64,000 nt of DNA. It comes from CAZSDU01 sp964429135 (GTDB lineage Bacteria; Bacteroidota; Bacteroidia; Bacteroidales; FEN-979). Positions 34,410 through 42,663 of this stretch are shown here, one piece after another. Positions within the stretch are counted from its first letter, which is position 1. Every line of letters starts with the position of its first letter. The stretch is from the NCBI GenBank assembly GCA_964429135.1, contig CAYSAU010000013.1, forward strand, positions 36,312 through 100,311. Reading direction: 5' to 3'. The notes under the pieces were generated by a model. The model worked only from the letters and a program-made list of their open reading frames with translations. It was not told the DNA's origin and searched no databases. The position numbers were made by a program, and so were the translations under genes.

Positions 34410-37397
34410 TTATTCAATGATCAGTTTCGAATTAACCACGAAACTTTTACCCATCAACTTAAAGACGTAAGCGCCCCTGGGAATCATAGAAATGTCAATT
34501 GGAACAAAACACGGGGGGGAGTTGCACTCTGTCATTCCGCTAATGCGGTTCAATCCTTGCATATCAATAATACTATATCTAAGGGATTCACTTCTATTTT
34601 GGATTAACAAGGTGATTTTTTCATCTGCCGGATTGGGATAAATTGAAATACTGTGATTTGAAATGGTGTTTGGTTCAGGGAAACCAATACAAGGATTCAC
34701 AATGATCATTAATTCAGAAAGAGGCCCGTTACCACAATCGTTTTTCCCGGCAACAGTCAGTTTTCCTGATTGAGCTTGTTGAGAAAAGAAAATTATAATT
34801 TCATTGCTTTCTTTCCCTGAGGTAATTTCAGCTCCCGTTGGTAAAACCCAGCTATAGTCGGTAGCATATGCTATCTTGGGAACATAATAAAAATACTCAC
34901 CGTGATTCAGACAAACACTATCTTTTCCGATAATGGATTGAGCCTGGGAAGGAAGGGAATCAAGACTGATGGTTTTCATCAGGGTGTCTCCATGCCCACA
35001 GTGATTAATCGCAAATACTGATATACTGCCTTCTTGGTCTCCCCAGGTGACACTAATTTCATTGCTTCCCTGTCCGGTATTGATCAATGCTCCGGGAGGC
35101 ACATCCCATTGATAAGAAGTGGCGCCGGTGGCTTCATTAACATAAAAAATAATATCTCCATTAGCACAGGCATGATCAGGTCCCAAAATGTTACCTGGAA
35201 TTTCAGGGCCTCCAGTGACGTCAACCGGAATTACGCTGGGGTTGCTTGTTCCGCAATTATTTCCGATAATCACGGAAACATTTCCAGAAACCGTTCCCAA
35301 TCTGACCATAATTTTAGGGGTATTTTGTCCCTCAATAATGGAGGCGCCAGATGGAACGCTCCATGAATATGAGGTAATTTCCTGAATCGGGCTTATGGAA
35401 TACCGTGATAGTGAATTGTAACAAACCTGCTGTTCTCCGCTAATCGGACCTGGACTAACCGGTGGAAATTTAACCACGACTTCAATGCTATCCGTATCTG
35501 TTCTCATCAGGGAATCGGTTACTGTAACACAATAACGTTTACTTTCTGTAAGGGAGGCAATCGGATTGGCAATGTATGGATCAGAGAGCCCTTGAGGCGG
35601 ATACCAGACATAAGAATAGGGGGGTGATCCGTTATTTACAAAGGCCATAAGCTGAGCAGATGCTCCGGTACAAATTGTATCGGGCTCTGAGGTTGGATAT
35701 ACATAATATTCCGTTCCATGCTCAACGATGATTTCAGCATCTCTTTTATGTACCGGAGTTCCGTTGGGCCCTCTGGTAAAAAAGTTAATATGATAATTAC
35801 CGATGGGAACTGATCCATTAAGCAAGATATCAACGGCTATGGTATCAGGAAAAGAATAAATGACATTATTTTGTGGATAAACGATAATGAATGATCCATT
35901 AGATGGTGTCGGGAAAATTTCCGCAGAGACAATCACCATATCGGAGTATAATTTTCCTTCGGGAACAATGACCAGAAAGTGTGCCGTATCATGTTTCAAA
36001 CGAAGTGTATCGGTTTCATGATCAATCTTCATGGCAAAATCAGGAAAATATGCGGTAGTACTCATGAAAGACCCCTCCCTGAAATCTGTCCAACCAAGCA
36101 TAGAAATTTTTGCATTAGAAATAATTCCATTATAATCTCCCTGATATCTTGGGGTGCCACTTCCACCACAACTACTACAGTCAATTTTCATTTTCCGGTT
36201 AGAGATTTTTTGATTAGGCAAAAAAGATAAGCCACCATTATCGGAATATGTTGCATAGATCAAGGCACTGTCACTGGTAGGGGTATCGCGTGTATCCATC
36301 CATTGCACATAGAGGTGGCCAGATTCTTTATCACACCAGGTGGCGGGATGCCATTGATGGTGTTGTTCACTGTACATATCATCATTTACCCTGACAGCGT
36401 CAGACCATTGCTGACCGCCATCATCGGAGAAGCGACAAAAAATATCGGGTTTGTTTCCATTGCCTGGCGGATTGTTAGAAGCATAAATCACATAAAGTCT
36501 TCCCCGGTATGGTCCATAACTGTTATCCGCTGATAACAGCGGATAGGGGCGTGTTCGCATATTTTCCACCGCATTTCTTCCCCCCACGTTGCTTCCCACA
36601 TACCCTGAAAAATTTTGTTCCGACATAAGGGAAAATGTTTCCCCTCCGTCCAATGAGCGATAAAATGAATAAGTAGAAGAAAAACTACTTCCGGAATTTG
36701 TAACAACATATACCGAGCCACCCTGAATATGATTGAACGGTCCGACACAAACCATCATTCCCGGAAGAGACTGGGAGGATGTCTGAAAAGTGGTTTGAAA
36801 ACTCATACCATGGTCAATGCTTCTGGAGAAATTTCCTCCCATACCCCCGCTCATGGTGGCATAAACATAGTTGGCAAAAGGCCCGGAAGTTTGATCACAA
36901 GCCAGCCAGCATTTATCATAACCAGCAATAGCATCAACGGCGGTTTCCCAGGAGCATCCATTATCTGCCGATCGTACCACTCTGGCACCATATATATCTG
37001 GTATACCAACCATATTAATATAATAAAGATTACCCAGACTATCATATGCCACCACTGGATCTCCCCTGGTTTCAGCAGCAAAATTGGGATTATTAGAAAA
37101 CCATTGAAAACCATTTTCCGAATGGTGCGTTCCGTTCAGGTTATAGGAAGTAAAAAACCAAGTAGGTTGATGGGGGTGGGTCGCCATGTTGTTTTCCGCC
37201 ATATCTATCCCCAGCATAAAATTATCCCAGTTATCAACAGTAAGAACAGAAGATGTGTTAGTTAAAGGTTTTGCCGAGAAAAAATTCAGCTGTTCCAGGG
37301 TAAGCTGATCCCGTTCTGGGTCTTCATGAAATGCAGTCTGGGCGAATATTTTTTCCAGTAAAAGAAAAAAAAATATAAAATAACACAGACGATACAT
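34410..37397 (-). CDS. T9SS-exported protein with sialidase-like (BNR) repeats and PKD-like domains
   Basis: 995 residues with a signal peptide (MYRLCYFIFFFLLLEKIFAQ). The N-terminal half has BNR-type repeats of the form SxDNGxxW/SDDGGQQWS/DNGGLSF, suggesting a six-bladed propeller. The second half holds an SprB-like segment and three PKD-like domains (for example GEQQVCYNSLSRYSI and GPDHACANGDIIFYV). The last 75 residues, beginning ISIYPNPADEKITLLI and ending SKLIIE, are a type A T9SS sorting domain. It is an exported or surface-attached protein that may bind or cleave glycans. No sialidase catalytic set (Arg triad with Tyr/Glu) was confirmed. Confidence 0.8.
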   Translation of the reverse strand: MYRLCYFIFFFLLLEKIFAQTAFHEDPERDQLTLEQLNFFSAKPLTNTSSVLTVDNWDNFMLGIDMAENNMATHPHQPTWFFTSYNLNGTHHSENGFQWFSNNPNFAAETRGDPVVAYDSLGNLYYINMVGIPDIYGARVVRSADNGCSWETAVDAIAGYDKCWLACDQTSGPFANYVYATMSGGMGGNFSRSIDHGMSFQTTFQTSSQSLPGMMVCVGPFNHIQGGSVYVVTNSGSSFSSTYSFYRSLDGGETFSLMSEQNFSGYVGSNVGGRNAVENMRTRPYPLLSADNSYGPYRGRLYVIYASNNPPGNGNKPDIFCRFSDDGGQQWSDAVRVNDDMYSEQHHQWHPATWCDKESGHLYVQWMDTRDTPTSDSALIYATYSDNGGLSFLPNQKISNRKMKIDCSSCGGSGTPRYQGDYNGIISNAKISMLGWTDFREGSFMSTTAYFPDFAMKIDHETDTLRLKHDTAHFLVIVPEGKLYSDMVIVSAEIFPTPSNGSFIIVYPQNNVIYSFPDTIAVDILLNGSVPIGNYHINFFTRGPNGTPVHKRDAEIIVEHGTEYYVYPTSEPDTICTGASAQLMAFVNNGSPPYSYVWYPPQGLSDPYIANPIASLTESKRYCVTVTDSLMRTDTDSIEVVVKFPPVSPGPISGEQQVCYNSLSRYSISPIQEITSYSWSVPSGASIIEGQNTPKIMVRLGTVSGNVSVIIGNNCGTSNPSVIPVDVTGGPEIPGNILGPDHACANGDIIFYVNEATGATSYQWDVPPGALINTGQGSNEISVTWGDQEGSISVFAINHCGHGDTLMKTISLDSLPSQAQSIIGKDSVCLNHGEYFYYVPKIAYATDYSWVLPTGAEITSGKESNEIIIFFSQQAQSGKLTVAGKNDCGNGPLSELMIIVNPCIGFPEPNTISNHSISIYPNPADEKITLLIQNRSESLRYSIIDMQGLNRISGMTECNSPPCFVPIDISMIPRGAYVFKLMGKSFVVNSKLIIE

Positions 37398-37413
37398 ATG
37401 GGTTTGTTTAATA

Positions 37414-37421
37414 CAAACTTA
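37414..37421 (-). promoter_or_regulatory. -7 box (TAAGTTTG) for the BNR-repeat gene
   Basis: Perfect TAnnTTTG on the minus strand, 16 bases before the ATG at 37397. Confidence 0.5.
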
Positions 37422-37473
37422 CAAATAACGATTAAGAAGTGTAATTTAATATGTATTAAACTTGAAAAGATGG

Positions 37474-37481
37474 TATTTTTG
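37474..37481 (+). promoter_or_regulatory. Candidate -7 box (TATTTTTG) for the ECF sigma gene
   Basis: Fits TAnnTTTG, 46 bases before the sigma-factor ATG, in an AT-rich tract where chance matches are frequent. Confidence 0.35.
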
Positions 37482-37527
37482 TATTTGATTTTGTAACTTT
37501 TAGCTTTTATAACCGTCAAAGCCCCAG

Positions 37528-38094
37528 ATGAAATACCAGGATGATAATCATTACATCGAGCGTGTTTTGAGCGGAGATGTATCTGCATATTCATCCCTGG
37601 TGGCAAAACACAAAAACCTGGTATTTTCTATCGCTCTTAAAATACTGAATAACAGAGAAGATGCTGAAGAAGTGTCTCAGGATTGCTTTTTAAAAGCCTA
37701 TCAGGCATTGGGTACATTTGAGAAAAAATCAAAGTTTTCGACTTGGTTGTACCGTATTGTTTACAATGCAGCTATTTCAAAAACGCGCAAAAAGAAACTT
37801 GAAGTGATTCCCATGGACAATTATATCATTCATAATTATTCTGAGGATCCCATGATCATCGGAACAGAGAAGATGGAAGAAGAGGAACAGAAAATATTGG
37901 TTGACCGGGCACTGCAAATATTGAATGAAGAAGATAATTTGCTTATTACATTGTTTTATAAAAGTGAAAATTCCGTGGAAGATATCAGTTATATTACCGG
38001 ACTTTCCGAATCCAATGTCAAAGTCAGGTTGCATCGGATCCGAAAGAGGCTTTATGAAGAGATCTCGGGATTCATGGCAAAACAAAGGATTTGA
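37528..38094 (+). CDS. ECF-type RNA polymerase sigma factor
   Basis: The 188 residues contain sigma region 2 (VFSIALKILNNREDAEEVSQDCFLKAYQAL, then FSTWLYRIVYNAAISKTRKK) and region 4 (ITLFYKSENSVEDISYITGLSESNVKVRLHRIRKRL). There is no region 1.1 or 3, so this is a group 4 (ECF) factor. It redirects RNA polymerase to stress- or envelope-related promoters. The next gene, 24 bp downstream, encodes a single-pass membrane protein that could be its anti-sigma factor. The DYIIHNYSEDP linker between the regions is of the usual length. Confidence 0.94.
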   Translation: MKYQDDNHYIERVLSGDVSAYSSLVAKHKNLVFSIALKILNNREDAEEVSQDCFLKAYQALGTFEKKSKFSTWLYRIVYNAAISKTRKKKLEVIPMDNYIIHNYSEDPMIIGTEKMEEEEQKILVDRALQILNEEDNLLITLFYKSENSVEDISYITGLSESNVKVRLHRIRKRLYEEISGFMAKQRI

Positions 38095-38118
38095 CCGGAA
38101 TTATTAATTTTGTACAAG

Positions 38119-38544
38119 ATGGAAAAAGAAGATTTGAAATACGATGAGATGTTGAAGAAGCTGATTCAATGCAGTCCACTGGATTCTCCTTCAGATGATT
38201 TTATTGAAAAGGTCATGGGTAAAATTCAGGAAAATTCTATGCCTATTGCGATCAAACAACCATTTTATATTTATTTGAAATCAGTCTTACCTTTTATTCT
38301 GCTTGGTGCTTTTTGTTTGATGATATTCTTTACTTCGGATTTTCCTTTTTTAAACCAGTTCCCCGGAAAATCTACTTTTTCTGATTCAATATTACCTTAT
38401 ATTACAATGATACTCACCAGCTTCCAAACCATCCTCAGCACGAAATATTTTTCCTATGCTTTTATGATTGTTGTTGCCGGATTGTTTTTAATCCTTATCG
38501 AAAAAATATTTAGTCACAGGACAGCTCAAAATCGTATGGCCTGA
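38119..38544 (+). CDS. Putative membrane anti-sigma factor or accessory protein
   Basis: The ATG at 38119 starts MEKEDLKYDEMLKKLIQ; an upstream TTG at 38110 is less likely. 141 residues. A soluble N-terminus of about 50 residues includes SPSDDFIEKVMGKI, a pattern seen at the start of many Bacteroidota ECF-linked membrane proteins. Two membrane helices follow (SVLPFILLGAFCLMIFF and YAFMIVVAGLFLILIEKI). No zinc-binding HxxxCxxC anti-sigma motif is present. Position directly after an ECF sigma gene is the main reason for the call; the gene ends 4 bp before the next ATG. Confidence 0.55.
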   Translation: MEKEDLKYDEMLKKLIQCSPLDSPSDDFIEKVMGKIQENSMPIAIKQPFYIYLKSVLPFILLGAFCLMIFFTSDFPFLNQFPGKSTFSDSILPYITMILTSFQTILSTKYFSYAFMIVVAGLFLILIEKIFSHRTAQNRMA

Positions 38545-38548
38545 ACTC

Positions 38549-39427
38549 ATGCTTCCTTTTGAAATTACTGAGGCACTTTGCGAATGGTTCGAAAGGAATC
38601 GTTCACAATCACTGATCATTCATTCCGCCCAACCTCTGGGTGGAGGATCAATCAATCAGGTATATAGAATAGACACTAACCTCGGGATCTTCTGTCTGAA
38701 ATATAATCTGGGAAAGCGTTTTCCTGAAATGTTTGAAACAGAGGAGAGGGGCTTGTCATTACTTCGGGGTGCAAAGGTGATTCGGATTCCTGAAACGATC
38801 ATCGTGCAAGCCCTGACGAACTATAGTTATTTATTGCTTGAATTCATCACTTCCTCTCGGCAAAGTACTTTATTCATGCAGGATTTTGGATATGCTCTGG
38901 CCCAGATACATAAAATCAATGCCGTACAATATGGACTGGATCATGATAATTATATGGGTGCCCTTCCCCAACATAATCTTTTCCATGATGATTGGGTTTC
39001 CTTTTTTATTGAGGAACGACTTGATAATCAGGTGCGTCTCGCTATAAATAACAAGCGGTTGGGAAAAGAACATATAGTTACTTTTCAACATCTTTACGCA
39101 CAACTGAACCATTTTTTCCCTCCGGAAAAACCTTCATTGCTTCATGGTGATCTTTGGAACGGAAATGTTTTAGTATCGGAAAAAGGGAATGCTTGTCTGA
39201 TCGATCCGGCAGTTTATTTCGGTCACAGGGAGGTGGATCTAGCCATGAGTATTCTTTTTGGTGGATTTACCAATGATTTTTATGCCTCTTATCAGGATGC
39301 TTTTCCCATGGAAACCGGTTGGCGGGAGCGCATGGATGTTTACAATCTCTATCCTTTACTGATTCATCTGAATTTGTTCGGATCGGGTTATCTTAGTTCT
39401 ATCCTTTCTGTTCTGAAAAAGTTTTAA
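38549..39427 (+). CDS. Fructosamine kinase family protein
   Basis: The 292 residues follow the fructosamine/ketosamine-3-kinase plan: an N-terminal ATP lobe with LGGGSINQVYRI, then FIEERLDNQVRLA, the catalytic loop LLHGDLWNGNVL and the metal-binding DPAVYFGHREVDLAM. The family phosphorylates ketosamines on glycated amines, prompting their breakdown, and so repairs glycation damage. The gene begins 4 bp after the anti-sigma candidate, hinting at co-transcription with the ECF sigma factor. The stop is shared through TTAA with the convergent lutB. The substrate is inferred from family only. Confidence 0.92.
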   Translation: MLPFEITEALCEWFERNRSQSLIIHSAQPLGGGSINQVYRIDTNLGIFCLKYNLGKRFPEMFETEERGLSLLRGAKVIRIPETIIVQALTNYSYLLLEFITSSRQSTLFMQDFGYALAQIHKINAVQYGLDHDNYMGALPQHNLFHDDWVSFFIEERLDNQVRLAINNKRLGKEHIVTFQHLYAQLNHFFPPEKPSLLHGDLWNGNVLVSEKGNACLIDPAVYFGHREVDLAMSILFGGFTNDFYASYQDAFPMETGWRERMDVYNLYPLLIHLNLFGSGYLSSILSVLKKF

Positions 39428-40803
39428 AGCGGATTTCTTTCTTTCCACATTTCTTTAAAGCTTTTCGGGGCTATTCTGGGAAGTACTCTCCGCTTTCCCC
39501 AATACTTTTTCCCAAATCGGCGGATCATTCTGTTTTTTATTCCGGGACCAGGTTTATCCAGCATCCATCGGTGAAGCATGATCATTTTCCAAGTGAAAAC
39601 AATTTTCCTCCACATGAACGTGGAATATTTATGTTTTATCGCTTCGTTTCTGTTGCGTAACAATAATTCATGAAGCGGTATTTTCACCGGGCAAACTTCC
39701 GTGCATTTACCGCATAAGGAAGAGGCAAAACTCAGGTGATTGTATTCCTTTAGCCCAAGATAATGCGGAGTGATGACAGAGCCAATCGGTCCCGAATAAG
39801 GCGCATGATAGGTATATCCGCCAACGCTTCGGTAAATCGGACAAGCATTCAAACAGGCGCCGCAACGGATGCAGGAAAGTGCTCTGCGCTGCGCTTTGTA
39901 CTTAAGCAATTCTGTACGTCGGTTATCCAATAAAACAACAAACATTTCTTCCGGGCCATCATATTCTGTTTCAGTTTTCGGACCGAAAACAATGTTATTA
40001 TACACTGTGATGTTCTGCCCAGTACCATGTTGGGCAAGTAAAGGAAGGAAAAGGTCAAGGTCTTCAATAGAAGGTATCAATTTTTCTATTCCCACAATGG
40101 CAATATGAATTTTAGGAAAGGCCATGGAGAGTATTCCATTTCCTTCATTCTCAGTCAGCACCACCGCTCCCACGTCAGCAAGAAGAAAATTTCCACCAGT
40201 TATTCCCACATCAGCCCTAATAAATTCAGCACGAAGTTTTTTCCTTACAAAAGCCGTAATTTGCTCTGGTTGACTTTCTTCCGGCAAATTGAATTTCTCG
40301 TGAAACAACTTTGCAACATCCTCTTTTGATTTATGCATGGCCGGAGTGAGAATGTGGTATGGTTTTTCTCCGGCTATCTGAACAATGAATTCCCCCAGGT
40401 CAGTTTCGAAAACTTCACGCTTGTTTTTTTCAAATAATTCATTCAGCTCAAGCTCTTCGGAGACCATTGTTTTCTGCTTGACAATTACCCTGGCCTTAGC
40501 CCTTTTTATGATATGCATGATTTCGCGCTGGGCTTCACGCTCCGAAGTGGCCCAGATAACTTTTCCACCCCGTTTTTCGAAATTATTTTCAAATTCTACA
40601 AGATATTTATCCAGGTTATTAATAATCTTATGTTTAATGTTGGCTGCTCGCCGTTTTGCAAGTTCCAGGTTTTGATATTGTTCTTTCCCATTTGTTACAG
40701 CCTGATCATAACGTCCTATATTATAATCCAGTCTTTTTCTATGTTCTTTATCAAAAGATTTTATCTTGGCTTCTTCAATAAAATTGGAATAAAGTTGATT
40801 CAT
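39424..40803 (-). CDS. lutB: LutB/LldF-type iron-sulfur protein (L-lactate utilisation)
   Basis: This 459-residue protein has the LUD domain in its N-terminal 300 residues and two [4Fe-4S] clusters: CIRCGACLNACPIYRSVGG (near residue 305) and CGKCTEVCPVKIPLHELL (near 360). In LutABC/LldEFG the B/F subunit carries electrons from L-lactate oxidation. The LutA and LutC partners are not adjacent here, so its use in lactate oxidation is inferred. The gene begins 10 bp after rpiB, implying a two-gene transcript. The C-terminal basic extension of about 60 residues is typical of this family. Confidence 0.9.
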   Translation of the reverse strand: MNQLYSNFIEEAKIKSFDKEHRKRLDYNIGRYDQAVTNGKEQYQNLELAKRRAANIKHKIINNLDKYLVEFENNFEKRGGKVIWATSEREAQREIMHIIKRAKARVIVKQKTMVSEELELNELFEKNKREVFETDLGEFIVQIAGEKPYHILTPAMHKSKEDVAKLFHEKFNLPEESQPEQITAFVRKKLRAEFIRADVGITGGNFLLADVGAVVLTENEGNGILSMAFPKIHIAIVGIEKLIPSIEDLDLFLPLLAQHGTGQNITVYNNIVFGPKTETEYDGPEEMFVVLLDNRRTELLKYKAQRRALSCIRCGACLNACPIYRSVGGYTYHAPYSGPIGSVITPHYLGLKEYNHLSFASSLCGKCTEVCPVKIPLHELLLRNRNEAIKHKYSTFMWRKIVFTWKMIMLHRWMLDKPGPGIKNRMIRRFGKKYWGKRRVLPRIAPKSFKEMWKERNPL

Positions 40804-40813
40804 TTCAGCTCAA

Positions 40814-41263
40814 TTATAAAATGTTTAAAATCTTTTTCAACCTGATTTCATGTCTTTCCCCTTCAAACGGAGTCGATAGAAATTTTTTTAGGTATTGTAT
40901 TGATTCCTCTTTACTGACAAATCTTCCGGGTAAAACCATAATATTAGCATCATTATGTTTTCTGGCGAGACTTGTGATTTCTTCATTCCAACAAATTCCC
41001 GCCCTTACTTTTGCGTATTTATTAGCAACTATGGCAACACCATTACCGCTTCCGCAGATAAGAATGCCATAAGAAAAAATTCCCAGATGTATGGCATGAG
41101 CCAATGGATGAGCCACATCAGGATAATCCATCTTTTCTTTAGAAAAGGTCCCAAAATCTTTTACTTCAAAATGTTCTGAAAGCAAGAAAGCTTTCAGATG
41201 TTCTTTAATCTCAAATCCGGCATGATCCGATCCTATAGCAATACTTTTTGTTAATTCAAACAT
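40814..41263 (-). CDS. rpiB: Ribose 5-phosphate isomerase B
   Basis: RpiB interconverts ribose 5-phosphate and ribulose 5-phosphate in the pentose phosphate pathway. The 149 residues begin with IAIGSDHAGFEIK (H14, a substrate-binding residue). The catalytic cysteine is in ILICGSGNGVAIVANK. KVRAGICWNEEITSLARKHNDANIMVLPGRFV and the C-terminal LSTPFEGERHEIRLKKI are conserved. The CGSGNGV variant is usual in Bacteroidota. The gene has a -7 box 18 bp upstream and is followed by lutB. Confidence 0.96.
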   Translation of the reverse strand: MFELTKSIAIGSDHAGFEIKEHLKAFLLSEHFEVKDFGTFSKEKMDYPDVAHPLAHAIHLGIFSYGILICGSGNGVAIVANKYAKVRAGICWNEEITSLARKHNDANIMVLPGRFVSKEESIQYLKKFLSTPFEGERHEIRLKKILNIL

Positions 41264-41705
41264 TGTTCAAAGAATTTTTACAAAAGTAAGGATTATGTCA
41301 TCATTTTTAATGGAAGTGTTCAAAATCAATTTTTTAAAATTTTAACCATTTAATGTTAACAACTGATTAATTTTGTTTCAAAATATTGATAACATCATAC
41401 TTTATTTTAAAAGCATTCAAGAAAATATCGGTTTTTATTCATTTCTATTCATTTTTAAAATTCTATCAACATTTATTATCCATGATTAATTATATAGTTT
41501 TTAACAAACATATTTTTAAACAAATAATCATAAATTTGTTAATTAATTATAATTCAATTTAATATATTTTAAATGAATGTTGATAATATGTTAAAATCAA
41601 AACAAAAAATTAAAAAACAAATTATATTAAAGAAATTAATCAACCATTTCAACAGAGATTATAATAAACAATAAAAATATAATATTCTTTTATAATTAAA
41701 ATACA
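41264..41705. other. Extremely AT-rich intergenic region before nadA
   Basis: The 442 bases hold no gene I can support. In the 180 bases 41521-41700 I count 21 G or C, about 12 percent. Matches to TAnnTTTG occur (TAAATTTG at 41531, TAATTTTG at 41368) but are expected by chance in such sequence. No tandem array, tRNA, clear DnaA-box cluster or riboswitch is seen. It probably includes the nadA promoter and 5' leader. Confidence 0.6.
41281..41288 (-). promoter_or_regulatory. -7 box (TACTTTTG) for rpiB-lutB
   Basis: Fits TAnnTTTG on the minus strand, 17 bases before the rpiB ATG. Confidence 0.45.
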
Positions 41706-42644
41706 ATGAATCAAGAGTCTGATAGAGATTTAATGAGAAAAATAATAGAGCTGAAACGAAAAAAAAATGCAGTAATTTTAGCTCATTATTATCAAATATC
41801 TGAAATTCAAGATATTGCAGATTATATTGGAGATAGTTTAGGCCTTGCACAAAATGCTTTGCAAACTCAGTCAAAAATCATTGTTTTTGCAGGGGTACAT
41901 TTTATGGCTGAAACAGCAAAAATTATTAATCCTTATAAAAAAGTTCTTCTTCCTGATTTGAAGGCAGGTTGTTCCCTGGCTGATTCTTGTCCTGCAAATG
42001 AATTCAGAATATTTATCAAAGAACATCCTGATCATAAGGTTATTTCCTATATTAATTGTTCTGCTGAAATAAAAGCATTATCGGATGTTATTTGTACTTC
42101 AGGAAATGCTTTAAAAATAGTAGAATCATTTCCCAAAAATCAAAAAATTATCTTTGCACCAGATAAAAATCTCGGAAATTATATTAACCAAATTAGTGGA
42201 AGAAAGATGCTTCTCTGGGATGGAATATGTGAAGTTCATCATATCATCAAAACAGAAGCAATTATAAAATTAAAATTAGAACATCCTGAAGCAAAATTGA
42301 TTGCACATCCGGAATGTCAGGCAGTAATATTGGAAATAGCTGACTTTATAGGTTCCACTACAGCGCTTCTCAACTATACGATAAAAAGCAAGGATACAAA
42401 ATTTATTGTTGCTACTGAGACAGGAATTTTACATCAAATGCGTAAAAATTCACCAGATAAGCAATTTTTAATTGTTCCGGCGGATAATACCTGCTCTTGT
42501 AATGATTGTCCTTATATGAAAATGAACACCCTGAAAAATGTTTATTCTTGTTTGGAAAACGAAACACCTGAAATTATCCTTCAGAAAACATTGATGGCTA
42601 AAGCCAGAAAACCAATCATGAAAATGCTGGAGTTATCCGTTTAA
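41706..42644 (+). CDS. nadA: Quinolinate synthase
   Basis: NadA condenses iminoaspartate with dihydroxyacetone phosphate to quinolinate using a [4Fe-4S] cluster, in NAD synthesis. Blocks visible are NAVILAHYYQISEIQDIADYIGDSL, the cluster cysteine in DLKAGCSLADSC, the second in YINCSAEIKALSDVICTSGNA, LIAHPEC and the last in NTCSCNDCPYMKMNTLKN. The 312 residues are full length. Codon use is clearly more A/T-rich than in neighbouring genes, and the preceding gap is extremely AT-rich. No nadB or nadC is adjacent. A 19-bp gap separates it from the following repeat protein. Confidence 0.96.
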   Translation: MNQESDRDLMRKIIELKRKKNAVILAHYYQISEIQDIADYIGDSLGLAQNALQTQSKIIVFAGVHFMAETAKIINPYKKVLLPDLKAGCSLADSCPANEFRIFIKEHPDHKVISYINCSAEIKALSDVICTSGNALKIVESFPKNQKIIFAPDKNLGNYINQISGRKMLLWDGICEVHHIIKTEAIIKLKLEHPEAKLIAHPECQAVILEIADFIGSTTALLNYTIKSKDTKFIVATETGILHQMRKNSPDKQFLIVPADNTCSCNDCPYMKMNTLKNVYSCLENETPEIILQKTLMAKARKPIMKMLELSV

Positions 42645-42663
42645 CAATAATATTCAAGGAAAG

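Noticed and set aside
36729..37265. 178-codon plus-strand open frame inside the BNR-repeat gene
   Set aside because: It is the antisense shadow of the T9SS gene, which has a signal peptide, repeats and sorting tail; the shadow has no recognisable domain.
37474..37500. Second candidate promoter (TAACTTTT) before the ECF sigma gene
   Set aside because: It has one mismatch in the -7 box and no -33 at the right spacing.
41264..41705. Possible chromosomal replication origin
   Set aside because: It is AT-rich, but I see no cluster of DnaA boxes (only a weak TTATCCATG), and no dnaA or dnaN is near. The parS sites are 30 kb away.
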